From NCBI RefSeq assembly GCF_041197575.1, contig NZ_JBDKXB010000013.1, positions 31,662 through 95,661 of the forward strand: DNA of 64,000 nt, read 5' to 3'. The notes under the pieces are model-generated. The model was not told where the DNA came from, ran no database searches, and saw only the letters and a list, made by a program, of their open reading frames with translations. Made by a program: the position numbers and the translations under genes. Below are positions 48,283 through 56,998 of the stretch, one piece after another (positions within the stretch are counted from its first letter, which is position 1; the number at the start of each line of letters is the position of its first letter). The DNA is from Thioalkalicoccus limnaeus (GTDB taxonomy: Bacteria; Pseudomonadota; Gammaproteobacteria; Chromatiales; Chromatiaceae).

Positions 48283-48801
48283 TCAGGGCTGAACCGTCTC
48301 CAGATCCATCCGAACTTCATCCAGACCCTTGCCGGCGCACACCTCGTCGATGTCACCGGAAGGGGCCCCGCTGACGCCGATGCCGCCGATGATCCGGCCG
48401 GCCGCATGGATCGGCAAACCTCCGGCGGAGAATACCACCCCGTCCACCTTGCCCACCTGGAAGGGCTTGGTGAAGCGGTCCTCCATCTCGGACAGGGGGC
48501 CATTGAACGACATCGCCGTATAGGCCTTCTGCCGGCTGATGTCCAGAGTCAGGTCCACCGCCAGGGTATCCCGCAGAACCACCTGTGTATTGCCGCCCCG
48601 GTCCACCACCGTGACGGCCACGTTGAAACCGCCCTCGCGGCAGGCGTCCAAGGCCGCCCAGGCCATGCGAGAGGCGGTATCGAGAGTCATGACCTTGATA
48701 TCGAGGGCCACGGGGGCGTCGGCCTGGCTGGCCCCGGCAGCCAGACCGAGGCTCAGAGCACCGGCAGCCAGCATCACGGGCAATTTCATTCGCATCGGCA
48801 T
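48283..48801 (-). CDS. Secreted GlcG/HbpS-like (DUF336) protein
   Basis: The 172-residue protein has a signal peptide (MLAAGALSLGLAAGASQADA) and a single GlcG/HbpS domain: MAWAALDACREGGFNVAVTV VDRGG, RQKAYTAMSFN, GGLPIHAAGRIIGGIGVSGA. Relatives include heme-binding, redox-sensing HbpS and GlcG of unknown function. It is the last gene of the leftward sox cluster, 106 bases beyond the SoxW-like gene, which hints at a periplasmic role in sulfur or heme handling. I see no CxxCH, so any heme would be held non-covalently. Confidence 0.8.
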   Translation of the reverse strand: MPMRMKLPVMLAAGALSLGLAAGASQADAPVALDIKVMTLDTASRMAWAALDACREGGFNVAVTVVDRGGNTQVVLRDTLAVDLTLDISRQKAYTAMSFNGPLSEMEDRFTKPFQVGKVDGVVFSAGGLPIHAAGRIIGGIGVSGAPSGDIDEVCAGKGLDEVRMDLETVQP

Positions 48802-48907
48802 TCACTCCATATTGGCGGCAGGGACGGGACCGGTCGGCTGATGGGCGGGAGGAGCAAGCAGCGGGCTGGACCAACGTAGCGGTCATCGTGGCCCGATCAG
48901 AAGCGGG

Positions 48908-49930
48908 CTACCCTTCCTCTCCGGAACCGACGCGATCATGAAGGAAACGCTGGAAATTGGGCTGTTGTCGGTAGGCGCCTTCGGAGACGTAATCCAGCAG
49001 ATGGTTGAGGTGAAAGGCGCTGAACTGGGCATCGACATGCATGACCGGGACGGCACGATCGAAGAGGACCAGGGTCGGCAGATAACTGATCTCCATCTCA
49101 TCAGCCCACGCCCGAGACGTCGTTTCTTGCCCATTGGGGGTGATCACAGGGGTCTCGGCATGACGGTGCAGGCGGACCCGGTGAAAGCGCGCCAGGGCGT
49201 CGCGGGTCTGCCGGTATCTCTGAATCTCGTCGCGCAACGCCTGACACGCGGGACAATCCGGGGCCTCGAAGAAGACGGCCACGAGCTGATCTTGGTCCAA
49301 CCGGAACGGTGGCTCAGCAAAGAAGGGGTCGGTCGCAAGCTGATCCGCGGCCTTCGCCCGGGCGTCGCGCTCATCCAGATAGTCCCGGAAGCTTTGATTC
49401 GCCTCTTGGCGTTCACCGACATAACGGAGCGCGGCGAGAAAACGCGGCGGGTCGTAGAAACCGTCGAGACGCAAGACCTGGCGCCCTTCTTCGTTGAAGA
49501 AGAGCAGGGTCGGCGTAGCCCAGACCCGATACCTCTCGGCGAATTCCTTTTCGATCAGAACCTCGCCATCGAAGTCGACCACTTCGCGGTCGCCCCACAG
49601 ATTGATCTCGACGGCATCGAAGTGGTGACGGAAATAGGTTTCGATCGGCTCCAGGGCCAGATTGTCCACCATTCGCGTGCAGTAGGGGCAGCCCTCCTGA
49701 TGGAACATGATCATCAGCCGCTTGCCATCCGCCGTGGCCTCCTCGACATCCTCTGCAAGATCGAGGAACGATAGCTTGAACCAACCCGGTATTTCGTAGT
49801 GTCCGGGCGTCAACGGCGGGATCGTCTCTTGTGCGCGGGCGGCAGAGACGGCCTGGGACATCACCAAGAGGAGCAGAGTGATCGCGATCGCGACCAACGG
49901 AAACAGACGGCTACTCGACCGGACGACCAT
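48908..49930 (-). CDS. soxW: SoxW-like double thioredoxin
   Basis: The 340-residue exported protein (signal segment FPLVAIAITLLLLVMSQAVSA) has two thioredoxin-like domains. The first has FHQEGCPYCTRMV (CPYC, about residue 80) and the cis-Pro loop VWATPTLLFF. The second has FFEAPDCPACQALRD (CPAC, about residue 225) and SYLPTLVLFD. SoxW/SoxS thioredoxins keep the SoxY swinging-arm Cys reduced. Tandem domains, each with an intact CxxC, are notable. It lies downstream of soxB on the same strand, 230 bases away, supporting a Sox role. The symbol is assigned by context and likeness. Confidence 0.7.
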   Translation of the reverse strand: MVVRSSSRLFPLVAIAITLLLLVMSQAVSAARAQETIPPLTPGHYEIPGWFKLSFLDLAEDVEEATADGKRLMIMFHQEGCPYCTRMVDNLALEPIETYFRHHFDAVEINLWGDREVVDFDGEVLIEKEFAERYRVWATPTLLFFNEEGRQVLRLDGFYDPPRFLAALRYVGERQEANQSFRDYLDERDARAKAADQLATDPFFAEPPFRLDQDQLVAVFFEAPDCPACQALRDEIQRYRQTRDALARFHRVRLHRHAETPVITPNGQETTSRAWADEMEISYLPTLVLFDRAVPVMHVDAQFSAFHLNHLLDYVSEGAYRQQPNFQRFLHDRVGSGEEG

Positions 49931-50161
49931 GGCTCGGCTCCTTTCGGTGTGGCGTGTCTGGACCCGATGGCACCGGCGTGGCCTTCGGCGCTCTCATCGC
50001 CGACATCCGAGCCGCGCACCAACGCCGTGCCCACGATGCTCGAACGCGGGCCTCGCTGCGAGCCGCACGACCGCGTACAGCCAGCTCTCGGGCTCAGCAC
50101 CAATGCTCCTGGCTCCATCCACGTCGCTGCGGTCAACGGGAATTCAAGGTCGATCCTTGTT

Positions 50162-51943
50162 CTACTCGCGTGTCTGCGCCACCTCCGCCAGCCCGGGGTT
50201 GTTGTCCACCCCGATGAGGCGGGGGTTCTCCAACGGGGCGGCGCGGATGACCTTGTTATCCGCTAGATAGTCGGTGACCACCTCCCAGATTGGCCTCCCC
50301 GATCCCGGTTCGCCGACGGTCGCCCAGCCACTCAAGGTGTAATGCTTTTCGGCCTCGATGAGGCGACCGTCGGCTAGGCGCAGGTCACTGATGCGCTGCC
50401 CCAGGTCGGCACCTGGCTCAAAGGCGTATCGCAGCCCACCAACGCGCACCATATCCCCTCCTTGTTGCCGAAAGGGGTCGGGATGGAACAGGCTGTGGGC
50501 CACCTCCTCGAGGATCTCCTTGATCTCGGCACCGCTAACCTCGCGTCGGTAAGTCGCCGGATAGGTGATCGCGGTTTGATCCATGACATGCTCCAGCGTG
50601 ACCGTCTGCCCGGCCGGGACCGTGGTCCCCCATCGAAAACCGGGGGAAAAGGCGATCTGGGTATCCTCGACCTGTCGGAGGGCATCAACGATCACTTGAT
50701 CGAAGGTGCCATTGAAGTTGCCTCGACGGTAAAGGGTTTCCTCGGTTTCGGCCAGGGGTTGATGCAAGCGTGTCAGATAAGGGGCGCGCACCTCTTCGAT
50801 GTAGGCCGCCATCGCCTCGTCCGCAGGAATCAGGCGACTGAAGACAGGCAGAAGTCGGTATCGATGACCGCGCAGCTTCCCGTCCGCCACGTCCAAATCC
50901 ATCACCCCGAGGAACTTGCCATTGGAGCCAGCGTTGGTCACCAAGGTCTTGCCCCCAGGATTCGCGACCTCGATGGCGGCCGGGACGCCGTCATGGGTGT
51001 GTCCGCCGAAGATGACGTCGACGCCGCTGATCAGGCTGGCCAGTTTGAGGTCGACGTCCATCCCGTTGTGGGACAGGACCACGACGAGGTCAACCCGTTC
51101 CTGGGCGCGCAACTGGTCGATGAGGGCCTGCATCTCGTCGGGGCGAATACCGAAGGTCCAGTGCGGTATGAAGCGGGCGGGATTCGCGATCGGCGTATAG
51201 GGAAAGGCCTGGCCGACGACGGCAACCCGCACCCCGCCCATGGCCCGGATGGTATAAGGCTTGAAGGCGTAGCCGCGTGCCTCGTCGTAGTGGACGAAGT
51301 CTTCGAACGGATAATCGAAGCTCGACTCTTCTTTGACGCGCACGTTCTGAGCAACGAAATCCCCCTTGAAGGCCAGCACCCGGTCGATCACCTCGGCATC
51401 CGTGTAGGTGAATTCCCAATGCCCGGTCATCACGTCGACACCCAAGAGATTGCAGGCGCCCAGCATGTCCTGGCCCCGCGTCCAGAGCGCCGTCGCAGAC
51501 CCCTGCCAGGTATCGCCGCCGTCCAAGAGGAGGCTGCGACCCTCGCCGACCTCGGCCCGCAGTTGTTTGACTAGCGTCGCGAGATGAGCGAAGCCTCCGA
51601 CCTTGCCGTAGGTTTCTACGGCCCGGTCGAAGTCCAAATGGGTCAAGGCATAGGCCTCCCAGCCCCCAGGTGGCAGCCCGAAGTGTGCCAGAAGGGCTCG
51701 GCCAACCAGATGCGGCGGCTTGCCGAAGGCATCGCCCAATCCTAAGTTGACATGGGGCTCGCGGAAATAGATGGGATTGAGTTGCGCATGGCAATCGGTC
51801 ATGTGCATCAGGCGCAGAGTGCCAAAGGGGGCCGATTCGTATAGCCCGGACAGACCCTCGCGGGCGCGGAGCGTTGCGGGCAATAGGCCGGCGGCTCCGG
51901 CCAAGCCAAGGATGTGAATGAATTCACGCCGTGAGATTTCCAT
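50162..51943 (-). CDS. soxB: SoxB sulfate thiohydrolase
   Basis: The preferred start is the ATG at 51943, giving MEISRREFIHILGLAGAAGL, a Tat-type signal (SRREF); another ATG lies six bases upstream. The 593-residue protein is a dimanganese metallophosphoesterase-fold enzyme with LMHMTDCHAQLNPIYFREP, LLLDGGDTWQGSATAL, VMTGHWEFTYTDAE, SHNGMD and FGGHTHDGVP. The C-terminal 5'-nucleotidase-like domain follows. SoxB hydrolyses sulfate from the SoxY thiosulfonate adduct in the periplasm. It lies between soxZ and the SoxW-like gene on the minus strand. Confidence 0.95.
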   Translation of the reverse strand: MEISRREFIHILGLAGAAGLLPATLRAREGLSGLYESAPFGTLRLMHMTDCHAQLNPIYFREPHVNLGLGDAFGKPPHLVGRALLAHFGLPPGGWEAYALTHLDFDRAVETYGKVGGFAHLATLVKQLRAEVGEGRSLLLDGGDTWQGSATALWTRGQDMLGACNLLGVDVMTGHWEFTYTDAEVIDRVLAFKGDFVAQNVRVKEESSFDYPFEDFVHYDEARGYAFKPYTIRAMGGVRVAVVGQAFPYTPIANPARFIPHWTFGIRPDEMQALIDQLRAQERVDLVVVLSHNGMDVDLKLASLISGVDVIFGGHTHDGVPAAIEVANPGGKTLVTNAGSNGKFLGVMDLDVADGKLRGHRYRLLPVFSRLIPADEAMAAYIEEVRAPYLTRLHQPLAETEETLYRRGNFNGTFDQVIVDALRQVEDTQIAFSPGFRWGTTVPAGQTVTLEHVMDQTAITYPATYRREVSGAEIKEILEEVAHSLFHPDPFRQQGGDMVRVGGLRYAFEPGADLGQRISDLRLADGRLIEAEKHYTLSGWATVGEPGSGRPIWEVVTDYLADNKVIRAAPLENPRLIGVDNNPGLAEVAQTRE

Positions 51944-52153
51944 GGACATAAGCCCCCAGACTCGGCCTACCGTTTGACCGGACTTACGGGTGTTCCGGCC
52001 CACCATCGAGGATCGCGACAGCGGGAGAACGAATACCCGACAGGATCCCGCACCCCGTATCAATCGGCAGCATCAACTGATCATATCGCCGGATATTCTC
52101 TTTTGCCGCTCCCCCTCCGTGCGGCGTTCTCCAGCGCGCTCGTTGCGACCTCG

Positions 52154-52471
52154 TCAGCGGATCGTCGCCTCAGCAGAGTCATCGTAGCCTTGATTGTCGG
52201 TCCAAGAGACACGGATCGAATCACCCTGCTTGGCGCCCGTGAATTTCAACGAGAGATAGGGATTCCGGGAGACGCCGCCACTGAAGTAGGCAGTCGCCAC
52301 AACCTGACCATTGTGCTCGCATGTCACTTCTTGAATGAAGTGGGCTGGGATCAAGTCGCCGTCGGGGCCCCGGCGCCGACCTGTCTCCATTTCATGCGAC
52401 ATCAGCAACTGAAGGGTCGTCACGCCTTCGGCATCCGCTGTCGCACGCACACGAATAGTATCGCTCGCCAT
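52154..52471 (-). CDS. soxZ: SoxZ, sulfur carrier complex subunit
   Basis: The 105-residue protein has the family layout: IRVRATADAEGVTTLQLLMS HEMETGRRR, IPAHFIQEVTCEHNG and SGGVSRNPYLSLKFTGAKQGDSI. SoxZ binds SoxY and forms the SoxYZ carrier. It starts 28 bases after soxY ends, in the same operon. Confidence 0.95.
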   Translation of the reverse strand: MASDTIRVRATADAEGVTTLQLLMSHEMETGRRRGPDGDLIPAHFIQEVTCEHNGQVVATAYFSGGVSRNPYLSLKFTGAKQGDSIRVSWTDNQGYDDSAEATIR

Positions 52472-52498
52472 CGATCTTCCTCCTCTTGGCGTCTATCG

Positions 52499-52969
52499 TT
52501 AACCGCACCCACCGACGGTCACCCGCACTTCCTCACGCGCCATGTAAAGCTGGCCATCCGATTCGACGATGCCCAGGACGTCACCGGTGCTTTCCATCTT
52601 GATGCGGGTGGACACGAATCCCACACCGTTTGGACCAATAGAGACGCTGGCGACCAAGGGTGCAGGATTGGTGGGCACAACGATCGACAGAGTTCGGATA
52701 TTGGGCAAGTTCGAGGTCAGAGTGACCGGTACGACGGCCCCGTTCTCCGCGATCGCCGGGACATTCAGACTGACCGCATCACTCTCGAGGTATTCGCTTG
52801 CACCAAGAAGGTTATTCAATGCCTCGACGATGTCGCTACTCCGGAACGCCTTCTCAGGCCATGCCGCCAGGAGTGCCTTGGGCGCGACCAGACCGATGGC
52901 CATGGCCAGGCCCGTCCCGCCGGTCAGGAAGGCACCCTTGAGAAGGACGCGGCGCCGTTCATTCATCAT
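52499..52969 (-). CDS. soxY: SoxY, covalent sulfur carrier
   Basis: The ATG at 52969 has AGGAGG eight bases upstream. The 156-residue precursor opens with a twin-arginine signal (MMNERRRVLLKGAFLTGG) and ends in the invariant VTVGGCG, whose Cys155 carries the sulfur substrate on a flexible arm. The middle is the immunoglobulin-like SoxY fold. With SoxZ it is co-exported by the Tat system. First gene of the leftward soxYZB set. Confidence 0.96.
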   Translation of the reverse strand: MMNERRRVLLKGAFLTGGTGLAMAIGLVAPKALLAAWPEKAFRSSDIVEALNNLLGASEYLESDAVSLNVPAIAENGAVVPVTLTSNLPNIRTLSIVVPTNPAPLVASVSIGPNGVGFVSTRIKMESTGDVLGIVESDGQLYMAREEVRVTVGGCG

Positions 52970-53953
52970 TGCTCACTCCTCCTGATTCCTGACTTCAGTA
53001 TCGGGCGCACCCTCGGACGTGCTGGCATCGCCCGACCCACTTAATGGCCAATTGCTAGGTCATTGAGCTCGGCGAATTCCGCTCCGCGCTCGAATTCGGG
53101 ATCCCTGAGCACGACCACGAAAGCCGACGCGCAGCCTCTGCTTCATGGATTCATGCACCCTCCCTCCTCGCCCTCCGTGGCCGACATCCGCCACCAATGG
53201 ATCACTGCTCGCCAATCCCAATCGTCATTGATCGGTGCATGACCAATTGCCGGATCGAGAGGCAAATCCTTTACGGGCCGACATTGTTAACCAGTGTTTA
53301 ACTGAATGCAAGCCTGCGTCAACGCCAGGTTGTCGCAAGAAAACATCTTGGGTTTCGCGTGAATCGACGTCGAAAATGCGTACCGCCAGGACCCACGATC
53401 CCCGGGGAACAGTTATGCGAAATGGGGTTCACGTAGGACAACTTACAAGACCCATCCATAGAGCGCCAGGGCACCTGAAATCTGTTGCGGGTTCATAATA
53501 AGACAATATTCGCAGTTTCTGTTACAACCGTCCGCGAGGACTGCCAGTCGGCATCCTGAACGCTTGTGTCACTCGAATACATTAATGCCTCCTAATATGC
53601 TGATAAATATGTTTTACTCATGACCGCCCTAAGAAGAGCTAAGCTATATTGGTCGTCGTGACCACAGATCGGGACGGCGCCCCTACCTCGCACGGTAAGC
53701 GCCGAATAGTTCATCGCTTCCCTAACGCCAATAGGAAGATGGTGGGCTCTGGCACGGACCGGTGACTCATAGGACATCGATTAACACCATAAGAGACAAG
53801 GGAAGCCGATTACCGAATTCAGGCGTCACGGTGCGAATAGCCTTGTTCCCGTGCATTCGAGGTGCTAACTTTCCGTGCCGGTATCGACCAACCGGTTGAG
53901 CCCGCTCGCGTCATAAAGACACCATGAGATGAAGACATAAGGAGGAGTAAGCG
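52970..53953. promoter_or_regulatory. Gene-free interval between divergent sox operons
   Basis: Nearly 1 kb separates soxY (leftward) from soxA (rightward). No reading frame here is protein-like or has a ribosome-binding site, apart from the AGGAGGAG sites of soxY and soxA themselves. Between 53490 and 53660 composition is more A/T-rich (for example AATATGCTGATAAATATG near 53594). The soxYZB and soxAX promoters and any SoxR-like operator should lie in this interval; I cannot assign them. Confidence 0.45.
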
Positions 53954-54796
53954 ATGTTGCGCAAGCTATTCGCGGCCATTCCGCTCGCCGCGGCAATGGC
54001 CGGCACCACCTCCGCCGGTCCGAGCGACGACCCGGCCGCGGTCCTTCAAACGCTGATCGACTCGACGAGCTCGTACTACCTCACGCAAAGCGAGCAGAAC
54101 CTGATGATGATGCCGGCCAGCCCGGCTCTCTGGACCGTCGAAGAGGGTGAGGCCCTGTTCCATGAACCGCGCGGTCCCAACGAGGTGTCTTTGGAAGGCT
54201 GTGACTTCGGCAAAGGCCCCGGCGTCCTGGAGGGGGCCTATGTCGAGTTGCCGCGGTACTTCGAGGACACCGGAAAGGTCATGGACCTGGGCAATCGTCT
54301 CATCCACTGCATGAAGACCCTGCAAGGGTTCGCGGACGACGACCCGGCCATCACCCGGATCCACGGGTCCAACACCGATCACATGCGCTTGCAGGCCTAC
54401 ATCGCGGCCCAATCCAACGGCATGAACTGGAACCCGCCAATGGATCATCCGCTGGAGAAAGCCTTGCGCGATGCCGGCGAAGTGCTGTTCTACCGACGCT
54501 CCGGCCCCTTCGATTTCAACTGCGCCGCCTGCCACGGCGACGAGGGCAAACAGATCCGTGCCTCGGTCCTACCCTACGCGAACAACCCCAAGGAGTGGAC
54601 CAAGGCGATTTCTTGGCCGAGCTTCCGCGTTGGGCATGACAACCTCCGCAGCTCGCAGCACCGCGTCAGCGAATGTTATTGGCAGATGCGCTATCCCGAG
54701 ATCATCCCCGGCTCGGACCTGTCGATTGCCTTGATCTCCTTCTGGACCGACCTGGCGCGGGGCCAACCGGCCATCCTCCCCGACCTGAAACGCTGA
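53954..54796 (+). CDS. soxA: SoxA, thiosulfate oxidase c-type cytochrome subunit
   Basis: AGGAGGAG precedes the ATG. The 280-residue precursor has a signal peptide (residues 1-22). The N-terminal domain has lost its heme motif, as in monoheme SoxA, keeping the disulfide-type cysteines (CDFGKGPG and LIHCMKTLQGF). The C-terminal domain binds heme at CAACH (190-194). Cys241 in HRVSECYWQMRYPEI is the heme ligand and active-site cysteine. SoxAX joins thiosulfate to Cys155 of SoxY in the periplasm. soxX follows 27 bases later. Confidence 0.95.
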   Translation: MLRKLFAAIPLAAAMAGTTSAGPSDDPAAVLQTLIDSTSSYYLTQSEQNLMMMPASPALWTVEEGEALFHEPRGPNEVSLEGCDFGKGPGVLEGAYVELPRYFEDTGKVMDLGNRLIHCMKTLQGFADDDPAITRIHGSNTDHMRLQAYIAAQSNGMNWNPPMDHPLEKALRDAGEVLFYRRSGPFDFNCAACHGDEGKQIRASVLPYANNPKEWTKAISWPSFRVGHDNLRSSQHRVSECYWQMRYPEIIPGSDLSIALISFWTDLARGQPAILPDLKR

Positions 54797-54823
54797 GCCA
54801 ACAAGCAATCGGGAGACACCGAC

Positions 54824-55489
54824 ATGTTCGATCATAAGACCCTCGGCACGGTTGTGTTCGCCGCACTGACGCTCGTTGGCGGCCATGCCGCGGCCGATGT
54901 CGACTACACGAAGATGAGTCCCCACGAGCTCGCGGAGTACCTGCTGTTCGAAGCTGGCGGCTTCAAGCTGGACACGGAGGTACAGGAAGGCGGCACGGCC
55001 CGGCAGCGCCTGGTTCAGGATGAGCTGCACAAGCTCTGTAGCGAGACCCGCAATAGACCCTCGGTGGAACAGGCCGCCGAGATCAGCCTCGCCGCGCGGG
55101 AATCGGTCAAATACCCTGGAGGCGACATCCAGCTCGGCGACTGGGAGAAGGGCCGGCAGTTGGCGTGGTCCGGCTTCGGTTACCGTGTCGGCGAGCGGAC
55201 CGATGACCACACCAAAGGCGAACCCGGCGGCGCCTGTTACAACTGCCACGAGTTCGCCGGCGACCGTCAAGGCGGCACCATCGGGCCGAGCCTGCGCAAC
55301 TACGGCAAGCTGCGGGGCACGGAACAGCCGGTCCTCAAGCTCGCCTATGGAATCATCTACAACCCCCACTCGATGTTTCCTTGCACCCGCATGCCGCGCC
55401 AAGGGGCCAATGGCCTCCTGACCGAGCAGCAGATCCTGGACCTTCTGGCCTATCTTTTCGACCCCGAGTCACCGGTGAACAAGGAGTGA
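54824..55489 (+). CDS. soxX: SoxX, monoheme c-type cytochrome partner of SoxA
   Basis: The 221-residue precursor has a GGAGAC ribosome-binding site, a signal peptide (to about residue 25) and one heme motif, CYNCH, at 138-142. A likely axial Met lies in PCTRMPRQG at about 190. The N-terminal extension before the heme domain (SETRNRPSVEQAAEISLAAR) is like the longer SoxX forms. It accepts electrons from SoxA. No soxK or soxL is seen after it; an MsrA-thioredoxin-MsrB gene converges from the other side. Confidence 0.93.
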   Translation: MFDHKTLGTVVFAALTLVGGHAAADVDYTKMSPHELAEYLLFEAGGFKLDTEVQEGGTARQRLVQDELHKLCSETRNRPSVEQAAEISLAARESVKYPGGDIQLGDWEKGRQLAWSGFGYRVGERTDDHTKGEPGGACYNCHEFAGDRQGGTIGPSLRNYGKLRGTEQPVLKLAYGIIYNPHSMFPCTRMPRQGANGLLTEQQILDLLAYLFDPESPVNKE

Positions 55490-55605
55490 GGCGTCGCCTC
55501 TCCCATCGGCCCCCGTTGTCCGGGGGCCATGCTTCGCGTACGAAAGGACGACGGCGGTCAATCTGAGGGCGCATGTCATCCTATCCTGACGAGCCCAGCA
55601 CCAGA

Positions 55606-56868
55606 TCAGTGGCCGTCCGGAACGAAGCTCAAGACGTTGCCGTTGATGCAATAGCGCTTGCCGGTCGGCGGCGGGCCGTCGTCGAAGACATGGCCGAGGT
55701 GGATCCCGGAGCTGGCGCTGCGCACCTCGGTGCGGCGCATGCCGCGCGAGCGGTCCTCGTGATAGGTCAGCGCGCCGGGTAACGGATTGAAGAAGCTCGG
55801 CCAGCCGGTGCGACTATCGAACTTGGTATCGCTGCGGAACAGCGGCGCGCCGGTGATCGGATCGACGAACACGCCGGGGCGCTTCTCATCGAGGTGCGAA
55901 CCGGTGAAGGCCCGTTCGGTCCCCTGCTCGAAGGCGATCCGCTGTTGCTCCGGGGTCAGGATCTGAAAGCCCAGCCAGGCCCAGAACCGATCCTTATCAC
56001 CCTTGTAACCCGTGTAGCGCGAGACCTCCCGGCCGTCCTCGAACAGGACCATGGTGGGGGTCGCGAACAGCGTCTTCTCGAGCCGCCAACCGGCGGGTGG
56101 CTGTGCCTTCAGGGTCGAGACCACCGGCACCGGTGAGGACCAGTCGTCGAGCACCTCGGCGCGAAACTGCTCGCAGAAGCGGCAGTCCTCGGCCTCGAAC
56201 ACGATCAACTGACGTTCGCGATTCAGGGCACTGGCCACCAGGCGCTCGGCCACCGGCTTTGCCGGCTGCCCGGGGTACGCGACCTGCGTGCTCACGAGAC
56301 CGCAGTAGCCATCCGGATTCTTCGTCAGATAGTCCTGGTGATAGTCCTCGGCGCGGTTGTAGTGGCGCAGCGGCGCGATCTCGGTCGTGATCGGACCATA
56401 GCCGGCTGTCGTCAGCGCGGCCTGGTAGGTATCGCGGGTGGCGAAGGCCACCTGGCGCTGGGCCTCGGTCTCCCAGTAGATCGCGCTGCGGTAGTTGCTG
56501 CCGACATCGTTTCCCTGGCGGTCACCCTGGGTCGGATCATGGTTCTCCCAGAACCCGATCAGCACCCGCTCGAGGCTGACCTGCGCCGGATCGAAGGTCA
56601 CCTTGACGACCTCGGCGTGGTTGCGCGCATCGCTCTTGCCGCGCTGGATCCGCTTCTCGAGGTCCAGCACATCCCGGTAGCCGACGCGCGGGGCGTCGCC
56701 GCCGGCATAGCCCGACTCGACGTCGAGCACGCCCGGAATCTCGGACAGGCGCTTCTCGGCGCCCCAGAAGCAGCCCATCCCGAGCACGATGGATTCGGTG
56801 GCGGCAAGGGCCGGGAGCGGCAGGCCGAGAATCAGGGTCGTTAGAAGGAGGCGTTTGATCGGAAGCAT
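55606..56868 (-). CDS. MsrA-thioredoxin-MsrB fusion, exported methionine sulfoxide reductase
   Basis: From an ATG at 56868 (or 56895, nine residues longer) a signal peptide (LPIKRLLLTTLILGLPLPAL) precedes an MsrA domain with GCFWGAEK. A central thioredoxin-like domain follows with FEAEDCRFCEQFRAEV (CRFC) and a TPTMVLFEDG cis-Pro loop, then an MsrB domain (SRTGWPSF and catalytic Cys in RYCINGNVLSF). The domain order MsrA-Trx-MsrB differs from the well-known PilB order Trx-MsrA-MsrB. The middle domain resembles SoxS/SoxW thioredoxins. The enzyme should repair oxidised Met in periplasmic proteins and may reduce itself. It lies tail to tail with soxX. Confidence 0.88.
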   Translation of the reverse strand: MLPIKRLLLTTLILGLPLPALAATESIVLGMGCFWGAEKRLSEIPGVLDVESGYAGGDAPRVGYRDVLDLEKRIQRGKSDARNHAEVVKVTFDPAQVSLERVLIGFWENHDPTQGDRQGNDVGSNYRSAIYWETEAQRQVAFATRDTYQAALTTAGYGPITTEIAPLRHYNRAEDYHQDYLTKNPDGYCGLVSTQVAYPGQPAKPVAERLVASALNRERQLIVFEAEDCRFCEQFRAEVLDDWSSPVPVVSTLKAQPPAGWRLEKTLFATPTMVLFEDGREVSRYTGYKGDKDRFWAWLGFQILTPEQQRIAFEQGTERAFTGSHLDEKRPGVFVDPITGAPLFRSDTKFDSRTGWPSFFNPLPGALTYHEDRSRGMRRTEVRSASSGIHLGHVFDDGPPPTGKRYCINGNVLSFVPDGH

Positions 56869-56998
56869 CGCGGCGAAACACCGAGTCGTGGGCAATGGAT
56901 GATACGACCACGCCCGATGCCCCGATGTTTCGTCGCGTCAAGCTCAAAACCCGTGTGGATAGGCACCCGGGCCAGGCTCTCCAGCGGGCACTGTACCG

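Noticed and set aside
53235..53777. Small ORFs inside the sox divergent interval
   Set aside because: Short, no ribosome-binding site and no protein-like pattern.
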